Assembly: GCF_014145635.1 (NCBI RefSeq)
Contig: NZ_JACHTC010000004.1
Span: forward strand, 248,001 to 312,000
DNA from: Myroides sp. WP-1
GTDB taxonomy: Bacteria; Bacteroidota; Bacteroidia; Flavobacteriales; Flavobacteriaceae
Direction of reading: 5' to 3'
DNA: 64,000 nt
Every line of letters starts with the position of its first letter. Within the stretch, counting starts at the first letter, position 1. The translations under genes and the position numbers were made by a program. Below the pieces are notes generated by a model. The model worked only from the letters and a program-made list of their open reading frames with translations. It had not been told where the DNA came from and made no database searches. Below, piece after piece: positions 1-7,283 of this stretch.

Positions 1-358
1 ACGCAGGTAAATCTTGCAAATCCACCCCGTATACTTGAAGCGCAAATTCACATACTACAAGTTTGATTCCCGCTTTGTTTGCTCCATCTAAGATTGGTCG
101 TAATTCTTTGTCATTTAGTTCCTGTACCATTTGTCCCATAATGACAATTTCAAAGGTAAGTGCAGGATTCGCTTGTTTCATCTCAGAGCCCGTCATAATG
201 GAAGCACGTAAGTTTTTGGTCGATTGTACCAAAATGGCATATTTATCTCCTGTGGTTACTTGTAATGCAGATTCGTTCTTTGCATGCGTAAGGTTTGTCG
301 CATTTACCACAGTCGTGGCTCCAATTAGCACGGCAATAGCCCATAGCATTGTTTTCAT
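1..358 (-). CDS. DsrE-family sulfur-relay-like protein, exported (3' end outside window)
   Basis: Reading from ATG at 358 leftward gives at least 119 residues and runs off the window edge, so the C-terminus is missing. The first ~20 residues (MKTMLWAIAVLIGATTVVNA) form a signal peptide. The rest has the DsrE/DsrF-like pattern: a strand ending in ILVQS, a helix with NLRASIMTGSEMKQA, a strand FEIVIMGQMVQ, and a later strand KLVVCEFALQVYGV with a Cys at about residue 108. DsrE-fold proteins take part in sulfur transfer. The gene is divergent from a small membrane protein whose homologues often sit with sulfur-relay genes. The family call is fairly safe; the exact role is not known. Confidence 0.75.
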   Translation of the reverse strand, partial: MKTMLWAIAVLIGATTVVNATNLTHAKNESALQVTTGDKYAILVQSTKNLRASIMTGSEMKQANPALTFEIVIMGQMVQELNDKELRPILDGANKAGIKLVVCEFALQVYGVDLQDLPA

Positions 359-402
359 ACTTAACTATTTTGATGTTTGTTTACAGCAAATCTACTTCGT
401 GA

Positions 403-460
403 TAACAAAGATTACAGTAACAAATGTTACAGTACAGGAAAAAAAATAAAATTATTTTTG
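403..460 (+). promoter_or_regulatory. Putative Crp/Fnr-type operator with -7 box for the small membrane protein gene
   Basis: Two near-identical 16-mers (taacaaagattacagt and taacaaatgttacagt) lie head to tail with a 15-bp period at 403-433. The second holds a 14-bp inverted repeat GTAAC-AAAT-GTTAC at 417-430. A TATTTTTG sequence (TAnnTTTG) sits at 453-460. No TTG stands where a -33 box is expected; the inverted repeat lies there instead, centred about 43 bp before the likely start, as for class II activators. Regulator identity is inferred. Confidence 0.4.
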
Positions 461-483
461 AACAATCAAAAAATGAGAAAAAC

Positions 484-669
484 ATGAATACCGTTATCAA
501 CTTTTTTAAAACGTGGACTCCAATTCGCTACATTCGATTGGGACTCGCTTTGTTATTGTTGTTCCAAACCATTGACTCAAAACTGTGGGTGTTGGGAATC
601 CCTGCCGCTTACTTATTTATACAAGCTGTTTTTAACTTCGGCTGTAAGAATAATTCGTGTCAAAGGTGA
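484..669 (+). CDS. Small two-helix membrane protein (DUF2892/YgaP-like)
   Basis: Encodes 61 residues starting MNTVINFFKTW. An upstream in-frame start at 424 is possible, but the ATG at 484 follows the -7 box at 453-460 and gives a normal membrane-protein N-terminus. Two hydrophobic segments (about residues 16-30 and 34-48) are followed by a Cys-containing tail FNFGCKNNSCQR. The shape matches short DUF2892-like proteins that often accompany rhodanese or sulfur-relay genes. It is divergent from the DsrE-like gene, with a shared 125-bp regulatory region. Biochemical function is unknown. Confidence 0.65.
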   Translation: MNTVINFFKTWTPIRYIRLGLALLLLFQTIDSKLWVLGIPAAYLFIQAVFNFGCKNNSCQR

Positions 670-717
670 GTGGGAAGGATTGTTGTTTGTTGGGAGTCAA
701 ATAAAAGAATACTTTTT

Positions 718-1095
718 CTAGACAGATGGCGTATTTGCCCTTTCCACAATATTTACCTTACACTGTTCAATTTGTTTTTTCATCGCGCGAAGTTCTTTCA
801 TTTTTTCGTCAATTTGCTTGATTTTGAGATTTAAAACGTCTAATTGAGCTTTTGTTGTCCATTGTTTATCATACCAAGTATCGATTACTTCTTTAATTTC
901 AGCTAGGGAAAACCCAACGGCTTTCGCCATCTGAATGAATCGCAGTTTATCAACGGTATCTTCTCCGTAATAAGCGTAATTGTTGGAGGTTATTTCTTTT
1001 TTTGTTTCGCTGTTAATCAATCCCTTTTTTTCATAAAATCGGATCGTTGCAACAGGCATTCCTACTTCTTTGGCTAATTGGCTAATTAACATCAT
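718..1095 (-). CDS. MerR-family transcriptional regulator
   Basis: Encodes 125 residues, the usual size for a MerR regulator. The N-terminus (MMLISQLAKEVGMPVATIRFYEKKGLI) is the winged helix-turn-helix, followed by the second wing and a long dimerisation helix (about 75-110, rich in K/E/Q). A short C-terminal tail holds one Cys (CKVNIVERAN), which may sense a ligand, metal or redox change; there is no full metal-binding CX7-9C loop. The gene is divergent from an epoxide-hydrolase-like gene, and a perfect 16-bp palindrome sits between them, so it probably controls that gene and itself. Confidence 0.9.
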   Translation of the reverse strand: MMLISQLAKEVGMPVATIRFYEKKGLINSETKKEITSNNYAYYGEDTVDKLRFIQMAKAVGFSLAEIKEVIDTWYDKQWTTKAQLDVLNLKIKQIDEKMKELRAMKKQIEQCKVNIVERANTPSV

Positions 1096-1123
1096 TTGTT
1101 AAAGTATTTTTAAAAAACAAAGT

Positions 1124-1139
1124 ATGAAGTATACTTCAT
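1124..1139. promoter_or_regulatory. Perfect 16-bp palindrome, probable MerR operator
   Basis: ATGAAGTA/TACTTCAT is a perfect dyad in the 118-bp space between the MerR gene and the divergent hydrolase gene. MerR regulators bind such dyads inside the promoter they control. Assignment to the adjacent MerR gene is inferred from position. Confidence 0.6.
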
Positions 1140-1213
1140 GGTTGTGAGATGTAAAAATAGTATTTAGTTTTACATATATCAAATGAAAAGCAACTAAAAA
1201 TAGAAATTCGGTT

Positions 1214-2098
1214 ATGGAAAAATATGAAAGTAATTCGTTGTTAGTTAAGGAATTAAAAGGATTTAAGAGTTGTTTTGCAACGGTGAATACTACTACATTG
1301 CATTATGTTATGGGGGGAGTAGGTCAACCTCTCGTTTTGATTCCTGGTTATCCTGAAACTTGGTGGGGCTACCACAAAGTGATGCCTCTTTTGGCAGAAC
1401 ATTTCTGTGTAATTGTTGTCGAAATGCGAGGCATGGGTGAGTCCGATAAACCTATTGAAGGTTATGAGAAAAAGAATATGGCGAAAGATGTTTATGAATT
1501 GGTTCAACAATTGGGGTATGATCAAGTAAATATTGGAGGACATGACATTGGTGCACATGTTGCTTTTAGTTTTGCACAACACTATCCGCAAGCCACTTCA
1601 AAATTAATTATGCTCGATACTCCGCATCCCAATGTCGATATGTATCAACTGCCCATGTTGCCATTCTTAGGCAACCCTTATCTTTATCCTTGGTGGTTAG
1701 CTTTTAATCAAGTAAAGGAATTACCTGAACAGTTGTTAGAAGGACGTATGAACCTTGTTATTGATTGGCTGTTTGATCACCTTATTCACGATCAATCGTG
1801 TATTACTGCTTTTGATAGGGAAGTATACAGCTCAGCCTATAATACCAAAGACGCTATTCGAGCATCTAATGCTTGGTATCAAGCTTTTCCACAAGATATC
1901 GAAGATAGTAAATCGTTTAACACGTTAACAATGCCCGTATTGGGATTAGGCGGTAGTGGGTTTGATCTACTCCTACAGTCTTTAACTCCCTTAGCACCTA
2001 ATCTTCAGCTAAAAAAGCTGGAAAACTGTGGGCACTTTATTTTGTCAGAAAAACCGGTAGATGTAGTGGATGCAATTATTTTGTTTGCCGGTTCTTAG
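1214..2098 (+). CDS. Alpha/beta hydrolase, epoxide hydrolase-like
   Basis: Encodes 294 residues with an alpha/beta-hydrolase core. The oxyanion-hole motif is IPGYPETWW (about 43-51), and the nucleophile elbow is GGHDIGAH with Asp111 in place of Ser, as in epoxide hydrolases and haloalkane dehalogenases. The catalytic His is in NCGHFILSEKP (His274). No signal peptide is visible, so it should be cytoplasmic. A likely role is detoxification of epoxides or related electrophiles. It is divergent from a MerR regulator, suggesting induction by the substrate or by stress. The exact substrate cannot be read from sequence. Confidence 0.8.
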   Translation: MEKYESNSLLVKELKGFKSCFATVNTTTLHYVMGGVGQPLVLIPGYPETWWGYHKVMPLLAEHFCVIVVEMRGMGESDKPIEGYEKKNMAKDVYELVQQLGYDQVNIGGHDIGAHVAFSFAQHYPQATSKLIMLDTPHPNVDMYQLPMLPFLGNPYLYPWWLAFNQVKELPEQLLEGRMNLVIDWLFDHLIHDQSCITAFDREVYSSAYNTKDAIRASNAWYQAFPQDIEDSKSFNTLTMPVLGLGGSGFDLLLQSLTPLAPNLQLKKLENCGHFILSEKPVDVVDAIILFAGS

Positions 2099-2462
2099 TT
2101 TAAAAATTGTCTTTTAAAGGAGGGAATCTAGCTCAAAGTGGTTCAACCGCTCACCAATAAGTCCTACTAGCTTACTCCTAACTTTAGAAGGGTTTCCTTT
2201 GATGTGAGTCTAACTTAACTTAATGGTGAGTCCATTAAAAATACGATTTTAATGGACTCACTATGGACTCACTATGGACTCACCTAAAACGAAATAGCAC
2301 TAAAACTACTATAACAATACAACTGTAAGTCAAGATTCTCCGTATTATTACATCGTTTTTGTACGTAAATCACGCGATAACTATTATGTCGTCTTTGCTA
2401 CTGAAGTTAAGCTGTAAAAGCAGTCAGCCTTATGTAGAGGCGTTTCATTGACTGTTTTTCGT
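2099..2462. other. 364-bp intergenic region with inverted array of 11-bp units
   Basis: No convincing gene. It holds the inverted array at 2203-2284 (separate entry). At 2304-2417 there is a 37-codon open stretch without a start codon that reads as protein-like (ends in VFATEVKL before TAA) and may be the tail of a decayed gene. The rest shows no clear terminator for either convergent neighbour. Confidence 0.5.
2203..2284. repeat. Inverted array of 11-bp units (copy 1)
   Basis: The right arm has three in-phase units of ATGGACTCACT/C at 2252, 2263 and 2274. The left arm has the reverse complement GGTGAGTCCAT at 2225-2235, preceded in the same 11-bp phase by a degenerate unit and by TGTGAGTCTAA at 2203. 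The centre folds as a perfect 15-bp stem, 2226-2240 with 2247-2261, around a 6-nt loop. A related array occurs at 63857-63949. It lies between two convergent genes. Function unknown. Confidence 0.85.
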
Positions 2463-3728
2463 TTACCTTACTAGCAGTATGTAATTCTCGCTAGGATCGG
2501 ATTGAATAGAACCTCGGATGTACAATAGCTCTTCTTTGTTTGTTTTGAGGTTGAGCTTGATTAAACCAACCTCACAATAGAAGTAAGCCGTGTTTTCATC
2601 TTGTATTTCAATATTGGAAATTGGGGTGTTTTGCAAGTCAATTTCCTTTTCTAATTTTCCGTTTTTTTCATTCACAACAAAAAAAGTGCTCTTGTTGTTG
2701 TACGCGTATAGTTTAGTGTTGAATGCCGTCAATTGCTTTATTTCGAAGCGCGATTCCGCATGTTCTTTGCGCGGCACTTCTGTTTGCCAGATGATAGCAC
2801 CTGTTTCTGGATTTAGCGCGTAGAAATTGTGTGCTGTTGCCAGTAGCAATTGATTGTTTTTATACGCCATTTTATGATCAATTGCCCCTTCAGGTAGTTC
2901 AATTTGCCAAAGGATATCCAGTTTTTCAGGATCTAAAGCAAAGAGATCACGATATAAATCTGCAATAAAAACGCGTGTACCATCTGTTACCGCTCTAGAA
3001 TACATACCCGTTTTAAAACCGCGGATGTATAGTGCTTTTCCAGTTTCGGCGTCAAAACTGTAAACATATGGGGCGTTGGGAACGAATATTTTATCACTGC
3101 TATATAAAACAGGCATGTGGTTATAGGGATATTCTAATTGATAGTTCCAAATGTGACGTCCCGTTTTCTTATTTAAAGCGTAAATATTCTTGTTTTCATG
3201 TTGGGTAACCACATACAGTTTATCCCCGTGAATCACTGGAATTTGATTGATCATCATTTTGTTGAGGGCTCCATTTTTCAAACCAATTTTTACCTCCCAA
3301 AATTTCTTTCCTGTTTTGTGGTCCAAGGCGTAAAGTTCACCATTGTGAAAAGGAACATACAACACCCCGTCTTCTAAGGTCATTTTATTGCGTGCATAGG
3401 TGACCGTTGAATCACTTGCAGCAAAAGACCAGTTGATTTTTTGGGTTTCTAAATTGAAGGATTTGACTGTTCCATCATAATCATAAATGAGGATTGCGCT
3501 TTTATCTAGTGGTACCTTTTCATACTCGCGATAGCGATCGTTGAGAACGAAATCGTATTCCGTGCCAATTTGATTGTTTGAATATTGATTGGTTTCGCTT
3601 CGAGGAGCTCTTGTTGGTGATACAGGTTCTCCGTCGCCTGTTTTAGGGTAATTATCTGACTCTTTGTTTTGTCCCAACGCCAGAACAGTTAGCAAAAAGG
3701 CTAGAGCACATAGTAGATTCTTTTTCAT
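2463..3728 (-). CDS. Exported PQQ-like beta-propeller repeat protein
   Basis: Encodes 421 residues with a signal peptide (MKKNLLCALAFLLTVLALGQ) and no lipobox, so it is probably periplasmic or outer-membrane associated. The body is a series of about 40-residue repeats with the PQQ/WD-type pattern 'Tyr-Ala-Leu-x-x-x-Thr-Gly-x-x-x-Trp', for example around GKKFWEVKIG, GRHIWNYQLE and GAIIWQTEVP, giving a likely 7- to 8-bladed propeller. No PQQ-dehydrogenase catalytic residues are evident. It could be a BamB-like scaffold or a substrate-binding protein. It follows smpB on the same strand but a terminator separates them. Confidence 0.75.
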   Translation of the reverse strand: MKKNLLCALAFLLTVLALGQNKESDNYPKTGDGEPVSPTRAPRSETNQYSNNQIGTEYDFVLNDRYREYEKVPLDKSAILIYDYDGTVKSFNLETQKINWSFAASDSTVTYARNKMTLEDGVLYVPFHNGELYALDHKTGKKFWEVKIGLKNGALNKMMINQIPVIHGDKLYVVTQHENKNIYALNKKTGRHIWNYQLEYPYNHMPVLYSSDKIFVPNAPYVYSFDAETGKALYIRGFKTGMYSRAVTDGTRVFIADLYRDLFALDPEKLDILWQIELPEGAIDHKMAYKNNQLLLATAHNFYALNPETGAIIWQTEVPRKEHAESRFEIKQLTAFNTKLYAYNNKSTFFVVNEKNGKLEKEIDLQNTPISNIEIQDENTAYFYCEVGLIKLNLKTNKEELLYIRGSIQSDPSENYILLVR

Positions 3729-3759
3729 TTTTCAAGTTGTAATTTTTGGTAGTAGTTAT

Positions 3760-3785
3760 AAAAAAAGCACCCAAAGAGGATGCTT
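3760..3785 (-). terminator. Rho-independent terminator of smpB
   Basis: On the minus strand AAGCATCC-TCTTTG-GGTGCTT forms a 7-bp stem with one mismatch, followed directly by a run of T. It lies 20 bp after the smpB stop codon. Confidence 0.65.
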
Positions 3786-3804
3786 ATATGAAGGGATTAC
3801 AGCA

Positions 3805-4257
3805 TTAGTACGCTTTTTTCAAGCGATCCAAGGCTATTTTATTGTCTCGATCTTTGATTGTTTCTCGTTTGTCGTAGTTTTTCTTTCCTTTACACAAAGC
3901 GATATCCATTTTAGCTAATCCTTTTTCATTGATGAACAAACGCAGTGGAATGATCGTTAATCCTTTATTCTGAACACTTTTGTGTAAACTCTTCAACTCT
4001 TTCTTATTCAACAATAGCTTGCGCTCCGTCTTGGCTTTATGGTTAAAGTGACTGCTATTGGCATATTCTTCAATTTGTGAGTTAATCACAAAAAGCTCTA
4101 AATTTTGAAACTCACAGAAACTTTCTGCAATACTAGCTTTCCCTAGTCGCAACGATTTAATTTCTGTACCTGTAAGTACAATTCCAGCCGTATATTTATC
4201 TAAGATCTCGTATTCGAACTTAGCTCTTTTATTTAGAATATTGATGTTCTTTTGCAT
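3805..4257 (-). CDS. smpB: SsrA-binding protein SmpB
   Basis: Encodes 150 residues from ATG at 4257; the upstream in-frame extension lacks family similarity. Core motifs are NKRAKFEYEI near the start, GIVLTGTEIKSLR, and the basic C-terminal tail KKNYDKRETIKDRDNKIALD, all typical of SmpB, and the length is normal. SmpB binds tmRNA, mimics the codon-anticodon helix in stalled ribosomes and is needed for trans-translation. The tmRNA gene itself is not in this window. It is flanked on both sides by terminator hairpins, so it is probably transcribed alone. Confidence 0.97.
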   Translation of the reverse strand: MQKNINILNKRAKFEYEILDKYTAGIVLTGTEIKSLRLGKASIAESFCEFQNLELFVINSQIEEYANSSHFNHKAKTERKLLLNKKELKSLHKSVQNKGLTIIPLRLFINEKGLAKMDIALCKGKKNYDKRETIKDRDNKIALDRLKKAY

Positions 4258-4343
4258 AGCACAAAAATAATAAAAATTTAAAGTAAAACTACTTTTGAAT
4301 AGAAACACTTCTAGCGTACGGCGGAAATGTGGAAAAATAAAAA

Positions 4344-4373
4344 AAGGCTATCACTAAAAGAAGTAATAGCCTT
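4344..4373 (-). terminator. Terminator of the outer-membrane barrel gene
   Basis: AAGGCTAT and ATAGCCTT form an 8-bp stem, followed on the minus strand by a T-rich tract. It lies 20 bp after the stop codon of the barrel gene and separates it from smpB. Confidence 0.75.
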
Positions 4374-4392
4374 GTATTTTTAGTAGTAGAGA

Positions 4393-4968
4393 TTAAATAA
4401 ATTTAAATCCTACAGATAGGAACCAAGTGTTTGGTTTAGATGAAAAATCTTTGCTGACATTGCTAAGACCTCCGTCGTATGAAACGTCAAAAGTGAATTT
4501 TAAAACATCAACTCCTGCACCTAAACGGTATCCAATATTTGATTTGTCGAATTTATCAAATGCATGATCAACAGAACCTTTAGATAAGTCGTTTAAAACT
4601 ACAGAATATACACCACCACCATAAACTCTTACGTTATACAAAGGGCTTTTCAATAGTTTATATCCGTATACTACTGGTATTTCGATGTTTTTCATCTTTG
4701 TTTTATCACTTCCAAGCGCAGATTCAAACTTAACGCTCTTTTCTACATACATTAAATCTGCTTGAATATAAGAGCGATTTAAATTAATACGCGCCATGGC
4801 ACCTACTCCAAATCCCGAAGCGGTCTTACTGCTGTAATCTTTTGGATTACTTGAAAAGTCAGTGAAGTTAGCGCCTGCCTTAATCCCTATATTTAGAGGA
4901 GATTGAGCATAAGAATTGAACGCAAATGTCGTGAGTATAATGCTAAATAGTAAACCTAATTTTTTCAT
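4393..4968 (-). CDS. Outer-membrane beta-barrel protein (PorT-like family)
   Basis: Encodes 191 residues. Residues 1-21 (MKKLGLLFSIILTTFAFNSYA) are a signal peptide ending before Gln. The mature part has alternating hydrophobic strands and glycines (GIKAGANFTDFSS, GFGVGAMARINLNRSYIQADLMYVEKS) and ends in a barrel-like aromatic strand (WFLSVGFKFI). This is the pattern of small 8-stranded porin-like barrels of the PorT/outer-membrane-protein families abundant in Bacteroidota. The specific substrate or partner is unknown. It is a single transcription unit with its own terminator. Confidence 0.8.
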   Translation of the reverse strand: MKKLGLLFSIILTTFAFNSYAQSPLNIGIKAGANFTDFSSNPKDYSSKTASGFGVGAMARINLNRSYIQADLMYVEKSVKFESALGSDKTKMKNIEIPVVYGYKLLKSPLYNVRVYGGGVYSVVLNDLSKGSVDHAFDKFDKSNIGYRLGAGVDVLKFTFDVSYDGGLSNVSKDFSSKPNTWFLSVGFKFI

Positions 4969-5114
4969 AATTTCCTTTTTATTTAACTGCTAAATTAAAT
5001 AAAAAAGAGTCGCTTACCAATAAAGATCATCAAAAAAACGCAAATGAGTTTGTGCTACTGTCAAAATGAAATTGAAATATCGCGACTTTTACCAATAAAA
5101 ACGTTGAATTGACG

Positions 5115-5912
5115 TCATTTTTTATGGGGTTTAGTTTTCATGATCGTATGGTAAGAAGCAGAAAAAGCGGATAAGCTTTTGTACCCAATTTGATGTGCAA
5201 TTTCACTGAGTGTATATTGCTGTTGATCAATGAGTTCAATGCTCTTTAAGATGCGGATGAGTTGGGTGTATTTTTGAAGGGTAATGCCTGTCTCTTGTTT
5301 GAATAATCGCTGTAAACTACGTGTTGATAACTGAGCAATGACAGCCAGATCGTCAATTTTGCACGTGGAGTTATACTTTGTATTGATGTGATTGCAAACG
5401 TCTAATAAGCGCGGATGCGTGGGTACAGGAATCTGTAGGGATTCATTTTCTTGGCAAAATTCGGGTAAATTGCGTAAAATGGCTTGAATGAATAAGACTT
5501 GTTCCGGATGTTCTTCCAGAACTTGATTCCACTTACTGGCATATAAAAGCATCTCTTTCAGTACAGGGGGAGCAGAGAAAACATGTACATGCTGAAAAAA
5601 ATCGTCTTGAGGAACGGTTTTAAACAAGGCAACGCGCAAATGAACAGCTTGCGCTTCTGAACTAATGCGGTGTTCAAAATTAGAGGGAATCCAAATGACG
5701 TGATTTTGAGGAACCAAGTAGGTTTTTGTTCCCAAGTGAAAGTACTGATATCCTTGCTCTACATAGGTTAATTGGTATCGTTGATGTGCGTGAATATAAG
5801 GATCGTGTTGCCAATTTTGTACATACCAAAAATAGGCCTCACTGGAGATGTTATCTACATAATCACCCTTATTTTGTTCCGTTAATCCGCATTTAGTTGT
5901 GTCGTTTTGCAT
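5115..5912 (-). CDS. AraC-family transcriptional regulator
   Basis: Encodes 265 residues. The N-terminal half has an AraC-type cupin (HAHQRYQLTYVEQG, then PQNHVIWIPSNFEH). The C-terminal ~100 residues hold two helix-turn-helix motifs (IDDLAVIAQLSTRSLQRLFKQETG and LSEIAHQIGYKSLSAFSASYH). It is divergent from the flavodoxin-RidA fusion gene, only 64 bp away, and is the obvious candidate to control it. A minus-strand TAACTTTG box at 5924-5931 would give a very short leader. Confidence 0.88.
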   Translation of the reverse strand: MQNDTTKCGLTEQNKGDYVDNISSEAYFWYVQNWQHDPYIHAHQRYQLTYVEQGYQYFHLGTKTYLVPQNHVIWIPSNFEHRISSEAQAVHLRVALFKTVPQDDFFQHVHVFSAPPVLKEMLLYASKWNQVLEEHPEQVLFIQAILRNLPEFCQENESLQIPVPTHPRLLDVCNHINTKYNSTCKIDDLAVIAQLSTRSLQRLFKQETGITLQKYTQLIRILKSIELIDQQQYTLSEIAHQIGYKSLSAFSASYHTIMKTKPHKK

Positions 5913-5947
5913 CTACTTTTTGGCAAAGTTAATAAAAAAACCAAGCT

Positions 5948-5955
5948 TATCTTTG
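5948..5955 (+). promoter_or_regulatory. -7 box TATCTTTG of the flavodoxin-RidA gene
   Basis: TATCTTTG matches the Bacteroidota -7 consensus TAnnTTTG and lies 22 bp before the ATG at 5977. No TTG is found at the normal -33 distance, which fits an activator-dependent promoter under the adjacent AraC regulator. Confidence 0.45.
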
Positions 5956-5976
5956 ACTATCAAAAAACAAGAGAAG

Positions 5977-7128
5977 ATGAAACAACTCATTATGTTCCTA
6001 TTGGGAATCACTATTATGCTAAGTTCACCTATTATGACAGGACAAGATAAACAAGCTCATATTTTGGTACTCATTGATTCAGATCATGGGGGTACCTATG
6101 CTTTGGCAAAAGAAATTGCGCAAGGTATTGAACAACAACAGGGGGTAAAAGCAACAATCAAAAAAGTAAAAGAAGATCATCTTGCGGTGTTGCAAGAAAT
6201 TCCAGTTGCAAGCGTAGAGGAATTACCGCTTTATGATGGAATTGCTTTTGGTTCGCCCGTATACTTCGGAAATATTAGCACGGGAATGAGTGCGTTTTTA
6301 GCAAAGACCGTTGATCTTTGGACGCAACGTGCTTTAGAAGAGATGCCAGCAACAGTGTTTATGTCGGGGGGAAGTGGTGCCGCAAATGAATTGGCTTTAC
6401 AGTCGTTTTGGAACAGCTTATCCGTTCACGGTATGTTGATGATCCCTAATGGGATTAGTGGATTTGATCGCATAGACAAAACCCTAGTACAAGGTAATTC
6501 TGTCTTGGGAATTACAAGCCCGGCTTCTGTTTCGCATATTGCACGTCCTACAAAAGACGAGCGCTTTTTAGCACAGCAACAAGGAGAAAAATTAGCGAGA
6601 ATCGCTTTAGCTCTCCAAGGAAGTAGAAAGAAAACACAGGTGAATTTGAAAGAAACGGTTTCCACATCTACAACTATCGATCGCATTTTAGAAGAAAAGA
6701 ATATTGTATTACCCACCTTACCCAAGCCTGTTGGGAATTACGAATTGTACGTGCGTACTGGAAATTTAGTGTTTATCAATCAAGTAGCATTGAAAGACGG
6801 CAAAATATTCAATCCAGGAAAAGTGGGAATTGATGTTACCGAAGAACAGGTTCAAGAAGCTGCAAAAGTTACAATGCTTAATGTGTTAGCGATACTGAAA
6901 GAAGCTGTTGGAGGTGACTGGAGTAAAGTTAAGCGTTGTGTACAACTCATCGGAGCCTTTAATACGGTAGATACGTATACACAGCATGCTGTGTTGATGA
7001 ATCCGGCTTCTGATCTTGTTGTTGAGGTGCTAGGTGAAAAGGGAAAACACACAAGAAATACAGGAGGAGCAAGCTCTCTACCTTTGGGATCTAGCGTTTC
7101 GATTCAAGCAGTATTTGAGGTGGAATAA
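5977..7128 (+). CDS. Exported flavodoxin/WrbA-like protein fused to a RidA domain
   Basis: Encodes 383 residues from ATG at 5977. An N-terminal hydrophobic stretch (MKQLIMFLLGITIMLSSPIM) looks like a signal peptide. Residues ~27-200 are flavodoxin/WrbA-like, with LVLIDSDHGGTYALA as FMN phosphate loop, LPLYDGIAFGSPVYFGN, and MSGGSGAANELALQSFW. Residues ~250-383 are a YjgF/YER057c/UK114 (RidA-like) domain ending HTRNTGGASSLPLG, which retains the conserved Arg. WrbA-type proteins are FMN-dependent quinone reductases and RidA proteins hydrolyse reactive imines/enamines. One secreted chain combining both is unusual. Confidence 0.8.
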   Translation: MKQLIMFLLGITIMLSSPIMTGQDKQAHILVLIDSDHGGTYALAKEIAQGIEQQQGVKATIKKVKEDHLAVLQEIPVASVEELPLYDGIAFGSPVYFGNISTGMSAFLAKTVDLWTQRALEEMPATVFMSGGSGAANELALQSFWNSLSVHGMLMIPNGISGFDRIDKTLVQGNSVLGITSPASVSHIARPTKDERFLAQQQGEKLARIALALQGSRKKTQVNLKETVSTSTTIDRILEEKNIVLPTLPKPVGNYELYVRTGNLVFINQVALKDGKIFNPGKVGIDVTEEQVQEAAKVTMLNVLAILKEAVGGDWSKVKRCVQLIGAFNTVDTYTQHAVLMNPASDLVVEVLGEKGKHTRNTGGASSLPLGSSVSIQAVFEVE

Positions 7129-7225
7129 TTTTTTTTAGAGAAGAGAAAAGAAAGAAGAGAGGATATTCATCTCTTCTTTCCAATTAAAAATCAAAAAAAT
7201 GAAAACTCAAAAACACATTTTTTTG

Positions 7226-7233
7226 TACTTTTG
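7226..7233 (+). promoter_or_regulatory. -7 box TACTTTTG before the membrane protein/lipoprotein pair
   Basis: TACTTTTG fits TAnnTTTG and lies about 50 bp before the ATG at 7284. No -33 TTG at the usual spacing. Just upstream, 7151-7160 and 7170-7179 form a 10-bp stem without a U-run after it. Confidence 0.35.
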
Positions 7234-7283
7234 AACAATCACCCATCACCTTACGCAAAAATAAAGAAACAAAAATTACAAGT

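Noticed and set aside
63-449. Plus-strand open frame over the DsrE gene
   Set aside because: It is the antisense shadow of a minus-strand gene with a signal peptide and DsrE motifs; the plus-strand translation is not family-like.
7151-7179. Terminator after the flavodoxin-RidA gene
   Set aside because: The 10-bp stem lacks a U-run in the plus direction; the T-run precedes it, so intrinsic termination is doubtful.
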